Assembly (NCBI GenBank): GCA_019137255.1
Contig: WPDH01000237.1
Span: 142,421 to 206,420, forward strand
Reading direction: 5' to 3'
DNA from: Corinectria fuckeliana
Lineage: Eukaryota > Ascomycota > Sordariomycetes > Hypocreales > Nectriaceae
DNA: 64,000 nucleotides
The position numbers and the translations under genes were made by a program. The notes beneath the pieces are model-generated. The model worked only from the letters and a program-made list of their open reading frames with translations, searched no databases and was not told where the DNA came from. Positions 22,190 through 34,546 of the stretch are shown one piece after another (the first letter of the stretch is position 1; each line of letters begins with the position of its first letter).

Positions 22190-23655
22190 TTAATATTTAA
22201 CCTTATTAACTTATTATATAATTAAATTAAGTTAGAATAGCACCACAAGTATATTATTCTTCTTATATAAAAACGAGAATTACTTAAAGGTATAATTTAG
22301 GTGTTTCTGCTACTTTAATCGCATATAATAAGAGCCTAAGTTAGTATATAATTTATAGTGTGGTATAGTAGTATTATAATTAATAAAGTAGATAAGATTA
22401 ACCTAGGTGCAGCTAGCTATATACCTTAAGAGACTAGAAAAAGAGATAAATACTAAGAGTAATAAGTTAAAATTCTTATATATAGCTAAAGGAATTAATT
22501 AAAAAGGCTAGATTAACCTACTATAAGAAGACTATATTAACCTACTTTTAGAAGGAAAAAATTATATACTTTTAGTTACTTTTATAGCCTTTTATTAGTA
22601 AGCTTATAGCTAGAAAATATTTATACTTTACTAGATAATATATATATATTAGAGGATTTTTAGGAGTTTTAGACCTTCTTAGATAAAGTTATTATTACTA
22701 AAGGTAAGAGCTAAAAGTACACCTAGTGCTTTTATAAGCTAGTATATTAAGTCTTTATAATTATAACTTTTCTAACTATCTCTAGTATAAGAGACTATTT
22801 AGAAAGAATATTTATACTTATATAACCCTAATAAGATATTTATAAATATTTTTTAGTGCTTTTAATTATATTAGGCAGCTCTTAATAATCCCTCTTTATA
22901 ATAACTTAAAAAGTAAATATAGTAGTATTATAGTATAAGTCTTACTTATATGCTTATAGTAATACCTCTCTTAAATTATTATAAGAGATAGTGTTATAAG
23001 CTTAAGCTGTTAGCTTAGTCTTAAAAGAGTGCACATACTGTAGCATATGCACTTAGGCTATAAAAGAGGCTAGAGCGCGCCCAGCACGCTTTTAACCTCT
23101 TTTCCTTCTTAAGTCTATATATATTCTTAACAACACCTACTCGTAGCAGCCCTAAGGCTAGTCCTTCACAAATAGCTACTTTTAGTATAATAATTTAAGC
23201 TTTTTCTAGTTATATTTAGTTATAAATTAGATAAAAGAATAGTATAAGAATTAGCAGGCTAAAACAATAGATTAGCTCTTATATAGCCCTAATCTTAACC
23301 TTATAGAAAACCTTTAAGTAATCCTAAAAGCTAGAATCTATAATTATTATCTTAAGCTTATATATATACTAAAGAATTAGAAAGTAAAAGAATAGCTAAT
23401 TAAAGCTATAATTAAGCTATAAAATAAGATTAAGCTAAAAGTAGTATATAACCTGATTTATTTAATAAAGCAAAAAATATAAGTAGTTATAATAGTATAT
23501 AGCTAGTATATAAAGTATTAAAAGATACTATAAGATATATTAGTTAATAGGCTATAGATTAATATAGATAGATATTTATTTTATATTTATTTAGTTATAT
23601 ACTAGCTATTTAAAAGTAAAGCTTTTATTTAGTAGAGGTAGTATTACATCAGGTT
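22190..23655 (+). mobile_element. Tc1/mariner-like transposon remnant, RIP-degraded
   Basis: Near 23270-23480 the plus-strand translation reads YSPNLNLIENL, a damaged form of the SPDLNPIENLW block of Tc1-type transposases (the D has become N, as GAT-to-AAT changes give). The usual C-terminal helix follows (LKARIY, later VVYNLIYL). The upstream part is too mutated to read and I could not fix terminal repeats, so the borders are approximate. It sits directly after the Fot1-like element; nested insertion is possible. Confidence 0.65.
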
Positions 23656-23954
23656 AACTCAGGATGTGTCGCTTCTTTTTCACCCCCACTGTACATCCCG
23701 ATGCAGTGGGACGCCAAGGAGGGTCCGCCTCGTGCTCATCATAGAACCTAGGCATCAAGGGCAAAGCGAAGACGCGTCACAGCAGCGTGCTTCTCTTCCG
23801 CGAGAGCAAGGTCAAGCTATTCTAGCAGCAACGGTTGAATCATGGCCTACGACTAGGACGGCGTAAGCTTCTGAAGCATCTGTCTCCCGAACTAGTCGAC
23901 GATAGAAACTTCCTCAAAGGATTCAAACAAGCCGAAATTGCTGGGAATCCCGTT
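23656..23954. other. short normal-composition stretch, nothing recognised
   Basis: This is the flank of the AT island. No gene is seen. Confidence 0.4.
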
Positions 23955-24290
23955 TTAGCTAGTGTTGTTGCTCTCAGGCAGGAACAGTCCGTCCCGCATT
24001 ACCTCTACGTCCAGTTTGACAAGATTGAGCAAAGCCCACTCGTTTATGAACACTGAAACTGCCTTGCGCTCTAGCAGCTTCCTACAACAAGCTTGTTGGT
24101 TGCGGGATATTATTGGCAGTAGATAAATGTCTGCATCCCCAGGTAACCATTCATCAAACACCACTCCCCAACCTGGTTTGAAGGCTTGAGTTTCTACGGC
24201 CCAGACCCTACTATACAGCGATAAGAATAACCATAAGGGAAAGTCAGCCATGTATTCACGACACCAGTTCGAAGGGATGCTCAACTCGAC
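23955..24290 (-). pseudogene. fragment of an ankyrin-type fungal protein
   Basis: The minus-strand frame reads YMADFPLWLFLSLYSRVWAV, then FKPGWGVVFDEWLPGDADI and CRKLLERKAVSVF. This resembles the region just before the ankyrin repeats in a common group of Pezizomycotina proteins (xxxW, FxPGWxV, then a 'KLLxxxxASVFDVD' helix). The repeats themselves are missing, and upstream the frame breaks. It lies right beside the RIP island, so truncation by transposon activity is plausible. It could also be a short gene of unknown kind; I think a remnant is more likely. Confidence 0.4.
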
Positions 24291-24856
24291 TTGGAAATTT
24301 GACCTTGATAATTCTCAGACGACGAAATTGACATTACCGATGAATACGTTTTCTAGGCAATTGAACTAAAGGCTACAAAGGCGGTGCTTAGGTCGGTAGC
24401 GGTTCTCACAGTCTTAGGTCGTCTTAGGATCTAAAGATGAGAAGGAAGAAAGCAGTAGCATTATACGCTACCAATCCCAAGACTTGGGTTGTATTGTGGT
24501 GATGAATCTATGAATGATGGGCTAGAGGCTATAGCAGCAGTCCATTTTCATGATGGAGAATGAAGTCGTCTGGGATCCTACAACCAACAGGCACGATTAC
24601 GGCGGACTGGCCACTCAGCAAATTTCATCCTCCGCAGTTACGGTGTCAATTTACCGAGTTCCTTTATGATTGTTGACTCGTTTACGCCTCCGCAATCTCG
24701 GGTTGTGCTAGGCCGACGCGGAAGTAGGTGAGCTGTAAAGTGTAAGGCAAAATGGACAAGTAGTTGTTAGCTATGTCTAGGTTAAGAAATATCAGAAACT
24801 CGGTCTATGTACAGGAAAATATATCACAAGCAGAACCGAACTTGGTACTTCTCCGC
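24291..24856. other. intergenic, no gene recognised
   Basis: This is the 3' side of the catalase-peroxidase. I see nothing in it. Confidence 0.45.
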
Positions 24857-27578
24857 CTAAATGTCGAAGCGATCCAGGTTCATCACCTTGACCCACGTCT
24901 TGACAAAGTCCTTGACAAACTTCTCCTGGGCGTCCTTGCTTCCATACACCTCAGAGATGGCACGCAGCTCAGCATGAGAGCCAAAGACCAGATCAGCGCG
25001 CGAAGCAGTCCACTTGGTGGCCTTGGAGGCCCGGTCCACACCGGTCCAGAGCTCGCCCTTGGTGTCCTTCTTCGTCCAGGTGTAGGAGGGGCTCAGCAGG
25101 TTCACGAAGAAATCGTTGGTCAGCTTGCCCTTGTTGTCCGTGAGAACACCGACCGAAGATCCATCGTAGTTGGCGCCCAGCACGCGGAGGCCGCCGACAA
25201 CGACGGTCAGCTCCGGAGGCGTGAGGGTGAGAAGAGAGGCCTTGTCGACGAGGATCTCCTCGAAACGGGCTCGCGAGGTGCTCTCGCCGTAGTTGCGGAA
25301 GCCGTCAGCCACGGGCTCGAGGTAGCCGAAAGAGGTGACGTCGGTCTGGTTCTGGGTGGCATCGACGCGACCGGGCGTGAAGGGGACGGTGACGCTCTTG
25401 AAGCCAGCGTCGTGGGCAGCCTTCTCAACAGCCGCGGAGCCTCCGAGGACGATGAGATCGGCCAGAGAGACCTTCTTGGAGCCGGTGTTGAACTTCTTCT
25501 GGATGCTCTTCAGGGCGGTCAAGACCTTCTTAAGCTGGGCTGGGTTGTTGGCCTTCCAGTTCACCTGCGGGTTGAGGGCGATACGGGCACCGTTGGCACC
25601 GCCGCGCTTGTCGGAGTTGCGGTAGGTCGATGCCGCGTTCCAGGCAGTGGACACGAGCTTGGAAACGTCGAGGCCGGAAGCAGAGAGCAGCTCCGCCTTC
25701 AGCTTGGAGACATCCGCGTCGCTCAGGAGCTCGCCCGTTCGCGCGGGGAGGGGATCCTGCCAGCCAAAGTGCTCGGTCGGCTTCTCGGGTCCGAGGTAGC
25801 GAGCCACGGGGCCGAGATCACGGTGCAGGAGCTTGAACCAGGCCTTGGCGAAGGCATCGGCCAGCTCCGTGGGGTGGTCGACCCAGCGGTTGACGATCTT
25901 CTTGTAGCTGGGGTCGTTGATCAGAGCCAAATCACTCGTGAGCATGGTGGCCCTGCGGAACTTGGTCTTGTCGAAGGGATCGGGGTAGTCGACGGTGCCG
26001 TCCAGGGCCTCCCACTGGTGGGCGCCTGCAGGGCTCTGAACCAGGGTCCAGTTGTTCTTGGTGAGACTGTTCAGGAAGTCGTTGCTCCACCTGGAGAATA
26101 GTCAGTGTGACTGCGTCCTGAATCAGCTAGAAGTGCCTTACTTGGTTGGGGTCTTGGTCCAGACAACCTCGAGCCCGCTGGTCGTGGTGTCGCGGCCGTT
26201 GCCGTCACCGACGCTGTTGTGCCATCCGAGGCCCATCTGGCCCAGGTCCGCGGCTTCAGGCTCGGAGCCGATGTTGGCTGCAAAGCAAATGTCAGTCTTC
26301 TATAATAAGCACGGAGTAGTTGCGGGATTGTTTACATTTGGCGACGGCGCCGTGCGTCTTGCCAAAGGCGTGTCCGCCGGCAATCAGAGCGACCGTCTCC
26401 TCGTCGTTCATGCCCATGCGGGCAAAGGCAACACGGATGTCACCAGCCGAGGCCTTGGGGTCGGAGCCGGAGTCCGGGCCCTCGGGGTTCACGTAGATGA
26501 GGCCCATGTGGGTTGCGCCCAGGGGCTTCTCAAGCTTCTCCGCCCGCCCGTAGACATCGGTGCTTCCGTTGTAGCGAACGTCGTTGCCCTCGGGGACAAA
26601 GGTAGCCTCGCCACCCCAGTAGACTGACTCGTCGGACTGCCAAGTGTCGGGACGGCCGGCGGCAAACCCAATGGGCTTGAAGTCCATCGACTCTAGGGCG
26701 ACATTGCCGGTGAGCAGGATGAGATCGGCCCAGGAGATCTTGTTGCCGTACTTTTGCTTGATCGGCCCTGCGATTTGGGTCAGCTTTGCTCGTTTTCACG
26801 AGCGGAGTGAGTGGTACTCACAGAGAAGACGACGAGCTTTGTCGAGGTTCTGATTGTCGGGCCAGCTGTTGAGGGGAGCAAACCGTTGTTGGCCCTGTGA
26901 ATACTTGCATTAGCACAGGTCGACTCCTTCTGAGTCACTAGCTATGCAGCGGGTTTGTTTCTGGAGTTTCCGAGCAGAAACACGCCGAGCATGCCAGTCA
27001 GTGTCTCGTCAGGCGGATGGTTGCCGTTGGAGACAGACAACAGCCAAAGACATTGAAAGCACAGTTGGTAAACGCGGAGACATACCATGCCACCACCGCC
27101 ACGGCCGTCAAGCGCACGGTAGGTACCTGCGCTATGCCAGGCCATGCGGATGAAAAAGCCGCCATAGTGGCCGAAATCAGCAGGCCACCAATCCTGCGAG
27201 GTTGTCATCAACTCGTGCAGATCCTTCTTCAGAGCATCGTCTACCAGATGTTCAGTCAGCAAGAGTGTTTTAGCCTCCCAGTCATCTCCACTCACAATCG
27301 AGGGACTCGAAAGCCGCGGTATAGTCAAAGTCTTCGTCCAACGGGTTGACCTGGGGCGAGAACTGGCGCAAGACATCGAGCCTCAACTGGCACGGCCACC
27401 AGTCCTTGCTGCGAGTACCGCCGCCGGCAGCATCGCTGACAGTTGAGCACCGGCCAAAGCCTTCAGGAATCTCCCGTTCAGTAGTGGCCGCTCGCTTAGC
27501 AAACGGGCAAGTGTTGGCGTCGACAAGGGAGACAAGGCCCAGGGCCAGCAAAAGCCATCCTGGAAGATCGGTATGCAT
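24857..27578 (-). CDS. katG: secreted catalase-peroxidase (KatG2 type)
   Basis: A bifunctional haem enzyme that destroys hydrogen peroxide. Six exons join in phase to 770 residues: 27578-27296, 27240-27086, 26894-26822, 26767-26336, 26277-26142, 26090-24857; the third intron is long (191 nt). MHTDLPGWLLLALGLVSLVDA is a signal peptide, marking the extracellular KatG2 form found mostly in plant-associated fungi. The distal site FFIRMAWHSAG gives Arg126, Trp129, His130. GLIYVNPEGP carries the Tyr and RRATMLTSDLAL the Met of the Met-Tyr-Trp adduct. The proximal His is in AGGHAFGKTHGA (Ala where many have Thr). The second, non-haem domain ends NLDRFDI. The long open frame on the opposite strand (24764-26101) is a shadow. 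The gene is intact; a role against host-derived peroxide is inference. Confidence 0.95.
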
Positions 27579-30500
27579 GGTGAAACGAGTGCAAAGGAAG
27601 AAACAGGTGATGTAGAAGACCGAGGCGGCGTGCTGAGACGTAAAGTGGCGTGGAGTGATGCTTCTCTACTTATGGGCTTCTTATTAAACAGCCGAGGGGC
27701 CAAGTGGACAGGACATGGACCTTCGGAACTGCCGCAATCTCACCCGTGGGTCGGCTCCCGCTCTGCCAATGGCCATTTAAGGTTGGGTCGCATGCTAGGC
27801 GCCGGCATTACCAAGGATGTCGCGATTTGAGTGATGCCAAGGTGACAGGACCGGGATCATCTCTGCGAGAAACTTTCGGTGTTGAGAGCCAGCCAGTCAC
27901 GGCCAGCCCAAACAACGGATACCTGTATGAACGGACGAAAGGGCCTCGTGCCGCAAAGAAGGAACAATTTGTAAGCTCCCCGGTGATGGCCTTCTTCCTG
28001 GCATTACGGGCGACAATAACCAATAGCTGTCCCTGCATTAACAAGTGCGCAAATCTCCGCTGTCAGGCCCCCCCCCCGGAATCACAAAAACTCAATGAAT
28101 GCCGAGTCCAGGGGTATCTCAAGGGTCTCGGGCCAGTGACGGCAAACATAAAACATGTAAAGTGGGTAAGAGGACTGGGCTAGAGTGCCCACTCTCGCAG
28201 TATCAGGGGATTTATGCATACGCTACGTCCAACCCGGAAGCTCTGTATGCAGTAGCTTGCAAAGTGGCAGTGCAGGACGCCGCACTAAAATTGCGCCGAT
28301 TCGCAAATGCTACAATAACGTCTGACAACGGAACGTTATAATTAGTGTCGCAAGGGTCCGGCCAACAGAGTGCCATCGCAACGAGCCGGGCGTCTGGAAC
28401 GGTCTTATGTTCCTCATAAAACCTAATCGCATGACCTAGAACTGACATGCCTGCCTCGCAAACGACACGTCATAATAGTACGAGCCTCAAGCTTCCGCGA
28501 AGGGTTAGAGGCCACTGATGAAGCTTTGCACATGTCCTCACCTAAGCCTTACTAACCAGACAATCTAGATGCTAATACGAATACAGCAAAAGCAAATACG
28601 AGAGACGGTAATTGTCAGCTTAGTAGGCTCTCTTAAGGAATAAGAGCAATTGCCTCGGTTGTTTAGTGAGAGCTTGTCTGTTCGCGGAAGAGTGAAACAG
28701 CTAAAACTATATCAAGGTTCAACCAAAAGACGGAAATAGCGCACGCCACAAAGGGGCCATGTTGCACTTACGGTTAGTTTACACTACAATTTCGCCAGAG
28801 AAGCAAGTTTTCGGTCTTTCCAGCTAGGTCGAAATTAAATGAAGTGAAGCTATCCCCAGAAATTGAGTTGGAGTGAAACGTCGCTCCTTCGTATCATCAG
28901 GGCATCGGCTTCTTTAGCATTAGCCATCACCCTCTCAATGAGCCTGCATCATTAAAGCAAGACGCCTCCTACCATGTAGCCGCTGATTAGCTATCAACAA
29001 CCTCAGTACTAGACAATAAAGTTTCGCTTTGAAGCGTAGGGTAAGACAGGAAGCAAAGATGAAGAAGTACGCCCGCTACTTGATAGCTAGTGTCTTTTTC
29101 TTTCAGCAAGGGCTTTCTTCACTTCAGGTTGCCATGAAAACCAATCAAAGCCACTACACAAGCCACGTGCTGTGGCGCGGCCAGCACTGAATCTCTCAAA
29201 CCATGCAGCGTGTCTTGACACAATCTTGATTATTGTCAATAGCTAAACAATGTATAACAAACATAGAGCTGTTTTTGAGGGAACCCCAGTCTAACAGAGT
29301 CTCTCGCTCAAAGCTACTGAAGGATATATGGTGCCTAAGGCAAAACATCTACCTCGAAATACTAGTAAACAATTAATTACAGTCTTGAAGTCTTTCAAGC
29401 CGGCGATAATACTTCTAGATATGGCTAAAGATGTCGGAAATATGATAGTTAGGCATGGTTACAATTTATTCCGTTAAAGAGTCTGATTTGCTTTTGTCTT
29501 TACACACGCCCCAACACCGCCCATACCACTGAGAACTGTAAACCACTCGGACTTGACCCCAGGGCACACGAGTCATAAAAAGAAAAGTTTTTTCATCAAG
29601 CCCGACAATATTGACATGCTTGCACAACTGGGCCCGATTAACTTTCTGCGACTAATAGCGTAGAACATTGGTAAAGCTGATAGAGGATACAGTTCCTGAA
29701 CATCTTCATGCTCGAAAGACAAGAGGCCAACGCCAGGCAACCAGAGCGGCGTGCCTGTGAGGAACCCAATCTCGAAACATGTTATCATCTCCAGTCAATT
29801 GAATTGGCATGTTACATCCACAGACATGAAATGACCGGCATCAGTGGCTTAGTCTCTGAAAAGAGGAGGTAGATAGTATTCACCAAGAGGTATAGTAGTT
29901 ATGCTATACCAACTGCCGCGCCTTACCACTGCCGTATTATAACGCTACCCTAGAATTTGTCCAGACACAAAAATACCATAAGATATTCTAGTCAAACACA
30001 GTCTCTTCGCAGTGGAGGTTCCCAGTGCTTTCACAAGACAGACGACAAGACAGACGAAAACGGGGTGTGGGTCGCCTTCTTGAGTTTGAATCATTTGATT
30101 TTAGGAAGAAATTTCCAAAATTGTGTTTTGTAAAATGCCGGTACAAAACAAAAGCTCCAATCACCTTCTACATACAAAGATGAGGGTCTTTCAAAGTGGT
30201 TAGGCAAGGGTTGTCCAGGTGATGTTTTGAGCGCGACGAGCCTAATAAACTGATTCTGGGTCTTGACCCAAAAGACGAAGCTGATATACTGTGCTCGTCA
30301 CACTTATCATTGCATAACTAAGCCGTCCTGGTAAAGAAAGACAAAAGTCTCCTTTTAGAACTTCATTATCACTTACAATTAGGCGGACCTTTCTTTGATG
30401 AGACTTGAGAAAGCGCTAATGGCAAAGCGAGGCTGTGTTCGTCAAGAGAGGTCGTTGTCTCGCCGGACGCTGTGTTTGGGAGGGCCTCTGACATTGGAAT

Positions 30501-31344
30501 ATCGAGAAATTCTTCGAGCCAGTAGACAAGTTGAAAAAACCCGATAGACTACATTTATCCCGCGGTTCCGCAAAGGAAACTGTGGCCTGCACTGCAGGCG
30601 AACAGTGGTAAAGTTTTCGCAGTGATCTTTGGCAAAGTTGGAGGATAACGCGGTCCGATATCGCAAGAGCTTCGTCGTCGAGAACGCAGTTAAGAAATCT
30701 GGCTGGGGTGTGGAAACGAGTCATTGCTCACGGCTTGCTCTGAACTATAAGCGAGGAAGTTGGGAACACGAGCTGTCAGCCTTCCACGCCAGAGGTTCAT
30801 TATAGAGTCCATCGAGGGATAATTTACTATTCGAAATGTGGTTCTTCTATTAACGTAGCTCTTTTATTGGTCATGGGCTTCTGTAGACGGACTAATTGCC
30901 TTTGCAGTACCAGTTGTTTCACATCAGAGCTGCGAGTTAATCATTTACGGAACATGCGTGAAACGAGATTACGAGTAGAGGCCTACATAGACTGTATTGT
31001 GCTCACGTCCAAGGGTTTCTATGTTCTCAGTTTGGCGAGCGTCATGATAAGCAAGAATCGAGAAACTGCCTTGACTCCTTGAGCCGTTCCTACTTCACCG
31101 CTACTCTGAGAACACTTAATAAACTCAGGTCATCAAAATTGCCAGTTTATATAGGAAAGATAGAACAGACACATTGCGTTAAAGGTAGGTGAGTACGCAG
31201 GCAGGACTTGCTCCGCCGGCCTAGATACAAGGTGGACAGAATTACTTGTTGTAATTTCTACCCGGTCTACTCATTGACTACCCTACAATGAGATCCCCGT
31301 ATTGCAACCGGCATAGAGTACAAAGTCTAGTATGCCCGTCAAAT
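27579..31344. other. gene-poor 3.8-kb stretch
   Basis: No frame here has a recognisable motif. The best ones (28212-28448 minus, 29573-29788 minus, 30416-30724 minus) are under 105 codons and lack signal peptides. A run of nine C lies near 28068-28076. Base composition is ordinary, so it is not a RIP island. It may hold upstream control DNA for the catalase-peroxidase or long-lost genes. Confidence 0.5.
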
Positions 31345-32697
31345 TTAGCAGGATGCTGGGCTGGGAACAGCTTTGCAGCTCCCGTACGTCTTCCCGCCAG
31401 TGACTGCAACCTTGGACCAGGTCCAGTCGGAACAGCCAGTAGCACCACAGACAATGACAATGTTGTAGCCACTGGAGGAGACGCCACTGGTACCGGTGAT
31501 GTCGGAGATGGTGAGCCCAGTGATCGGCACACCGCTAGTCGGGTCGCCCTTGAGGTCGCCTCCGTTGTAGTTCTGCTCGATGATGATTCCATAGCTAGCA
31601 GATGACTTTAGTAAATGATGATTAATATCCCCAGTGTCTGTAGGGACTTACTTGGTGATACCAGACAAGGTGATGCCAGAATAGGTGACGCCAGACACGG
31701 AGCCAGTAGCACCAGCAACGGTCTTAATTCGAATAGCTGGTTGTCGTTAGAAACAGGCGTGCCAGATAGTTGCACATGGCAGATCCCTACGCACCTTGAA
31801 CGGAGTCCTTGACTTGGCTCTTCAGAAATTTGACGTTCGACACCTTGTTGTTACTGCGGCCACCGACGCTGCCAATGGACAGACCGTGGCCACCCGAGCA
31901 AAGGCCGCCAGTGAAGGTGATGTCCTAAGTATCCGTGTTAGCAGGTACTTTTTAAGGAACAGTCTTGTCCGCTTACGCTTCCAGAGTTGATGGCAACACA
32001 GTCGTCCTGGTTATAGACCTTGGCTCCAGTGATTATGACATTCGAACTATCACCGATGTCAAACCCATCGGTGTTATGGCCCCCAGCAGAGTCACCAGCG
32101 CTGTCGTCGATTGTCATGTCGGTGATGTTCAAGCCGTTGACGCCGGAAATGCTAACAGCCATGAGGGGGGTGTTGAGAATGTTGAGGTTGTTGATGTTCG
32201 AGGTGGTCAAATCATGAGCATAGAAGAACTTGGGCTTCGTCTTTCCGGCGGTGCCCTGGCTGTCCCACCATCGGGCTCCGTCGGCATTAAGAGTAGCACT
32301 CGCGCCGTCAACGGTAATGCCCGTTCCAGAGATGCGGAGGAGAGGGCCCGCCCATTCCTTGTAACCCCAGGTCGTCGTTCCCTGGAAGATAACCTAATGG
32401 CACGCTGTTAATGTTTGAAAGACATTGGTGGAACGAAGTGATGTTTCTTACGTGGGTGTTGTCGTTTAAGCTCCCGAGATCGAGAGTAACACCGGAGGGA
32501 ACGGCAACATCGCTCAGAACAATTGTCGCACAAGACTTCTGCGAATAACTAGCCAAGGCAGCGCCGTTTGCGCCCGTAAAGGTGCAGGTAGTTGCCCGCT
32601 TGGCGAGATCGGGAGCCTGAGTGACGGCTGGTGCGGCAGGGAGAGCAACTGCTGAACCTGCCAGAGCAGTGAGTAAAAGAGGGATGAACTTGGTCAT
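31345..32697 (-). CDS. endopolygalacturonase, glycoside hydrolase family 28
   Basis: This secreted pectinase cuts inside homogalacturonan. Five exons join in phase to 375 residues: 32697-32452, 32393-31977, 31924-31795, 31736-31652, 31594-31345 (introns 52-58 nt). MTKFIPLLLTALAGSAVAL is a signal peptide, and LAKR at about 30-33 is a Kex2-like propeptide end. All four catalytic blocks are present: NTDGFD (Asp191), QDDCVAINSG (Asp212, Asp213), SGGHGLSIGSVGG (His234) and RIKT (267-270). The right-handed beta-helix repeats and the closing SGYNIVIVCGATGCSDWTWS are as in fungal endo-PGs, and the length is typical. No lesion. It pairs functionally with the exo-acting GH28 gene 10 kb away. Confidence 0.95.
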
Positions 32698-32796
32698 GGT
32701 GAATTGCTGTAATGTGATGCTTGGAGAATGAGGCTTCTTGTAGATGGAACTAACTGTCTTGCTGCTGGTTACGTCTTGCACGCGGTATAAGAGCCT

Positions 32797-32803
32797 CTTT
32801 ATA
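32797..32803 (-). promoter_or_regulatory. TATA-like box of the endopolygalacturonase
   Basis: TATAAAG on the minus strand about 100 nt before the ATG is a reasonable TATA position for a strongly induced fungal gene. Confidence 0.4.
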
Positions 32804-34546
32804 GGTCTAAGAGCTCACTTAACATGACATCTCGAACAAAGATACAATCAACTAGTATCAAAGTCGCCACCCGAATGCATACTGAGAGTCTCATGACAAT
32901 ACGAGCTGATGCTTCACCAGCTGGCGAGCTCTTCCTCCAATCATCCGGAATTCCGTTGAGGCCTTCGTAGTCCTGCTGGTCTAGAACAATCAAATGGGAC
33001 GATGCATAGACTCTCTACGTCCGTATAGTCTACTGAGCCCCGAGGGTTGCCTTCAGAGTTCTGTGCTAGTTGCCCCACCCCACCCAGAAGGGAGTATTGT
33101 CCCTGTAGCGTATGCCGGCGGGCCGAGAAGACCCCGGCTTTCCGCCATTCAGCGGGACACAGCTCCCAATAAGTACGACTATTGCCTGATCGGGGTCTCG
33201 GAGAAGACGGAGCGTCGTTGGGCATTAAGTTTGTTTGTGCTTGCTTTGATCGGGTACGACGCGACGCCTCGCCATCTTCCGGCTGAGGCGCATGTTAATG
33301 CCGTGGTCTGATTTAGCTCGGTCATGCTTGAGAAGTTTGCGAGAAGAGACTTGTCTAGGAGTCAATGTGAGGCTGGCCACTCATATGTCGACTGCATCAC
33401 GCGCGAAGTCGAGTGGCAGGTAGTGTGGTCAATGAGAATCGGCAAACTCTGGCCGGATCCGAACTTGGCCTCAAGAGTGCTAATGGGGCACACCGGGAAT
33501 CTCGGAAGCTTGCTATTCTTTTCCCCTCCATTTGACGGACTAAATTGCAATGGAAATGATTGCTGCTGAATGGAAAGCCTGATACTGTGCAGTTGGGCAG
33601 TTCTGGGACCTTCAAGAGAGCGACGAAAAAGCAGCCTGTGATACAGAACATGGACATGGGGCTTCATACTGCATGGCGAGAGCGTAAGCGTAGGAAACAA
33701 TGTAAGTCTAGGGTCCACTAATATTGAAGTCTTGAAGCAGCTCAATCAAGTGCTGACCTTCGAGCGAGATCTATTGCTAGGGTAAGGGACTGGTATAATT
33801 CGCCGTTGGAAGATGTACCCTGCTAGTCCTCACCAGAAGCGACTTTCCGAAGAAGCAGATAAACCCCTACCAATGTAAACGTTCTATTCCCGTTTCCATG
33901 AGTTGAGATGTCGAGAGGCTCTATGTACTGCTCGATGCCAGTCTCCATTCGGAGCAACTTTAAGTCATAACATCTTCAAGGTACATACTAAATAATATCC
34001 TGTCCGCCCAAATGAACGCGTTTGTGCAGTCTTTGTGTGGACTGAGCGAAGCACGGTCCGTCGTTGTCTGTTTTCCAAGCCCGAAATACCATGGAAAAGT
34101 TCGAGGTGGCTTCCGCGAGCACAAAACCCAGCCACCTGCGGAGGATACCCGGCTTAATCGTAAAGTGAGGACGATCAACTTGTAAAGGTAGGTAAGGTGA
34201 GGACATCCAACACTGGAATTATGCGTGGGTCAAGGTCAGGGGAGTTTTGAAATTTCTGCTACGGAGGAAGTCAGACCAGCCGATATTGCCCTCCTTCAAT
34301 GATCTCCGTGAACGCAGTACACACAAATGCTCCCTTTGAACCTTTATATAGAAGTTATCGAGAAATACACTCCGTGAGCTGAGTCAACAACCTGAATGTT
34401 GAATGTAAATGTCTGTAGCATCTAATCCTAGTCTTGTTCCTTGTCACCTCGCAGTAAGCCCCTAAGCTCAAACCGCGAAAACGTTCACAACAACACACAG
34501 CACCTCACTTCTAGGTCAGTACCAAGCCTCCCCTTCGACCATCCAT
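32804..34546. other. intergenic, no gene recognised
   Basis: There are overlapping chance frames on both strands (largest 127 codons at 33362-33745 minus) without signal peptide or motif. No repeat is seen. Confidence 0.45.

Larger units (their letters stand above)
20240..23655. repeat. AT-rich island of RIP-degraded transposons
   Basis: Base composition drops abruptly to nearly pure A/T with dense TAA, TAG, CTTA and TTAA words. All six frames are riddled with stops. This is the look of RIP (C-to-T at CpA on both strands). It contains at least two class II elements, described separately. Ordinary composition resumes near 23655. Confidence 0.9.

Noticed and set aside
20508..23650. Short frames inside the AT-rich island as genes
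   Set aside because: Stop-dense RIP sequence; the protein traces belong to dead transposases.
24764..26101. 445-codon plus-strand open frame opposite the catalase-peroxidase
   Set aside because: It mirrors the GC-rich codon pattern of katG, has Gly/Val/Arg-biased composition and no motif; the minus-strand gene is unambiguous.
33362..33745. 127-codon minus-strand frame as a gene
   Set aside because: No motif, no signal peptide or membrane pattern, and equal-sized frames overlap it on the other strand.
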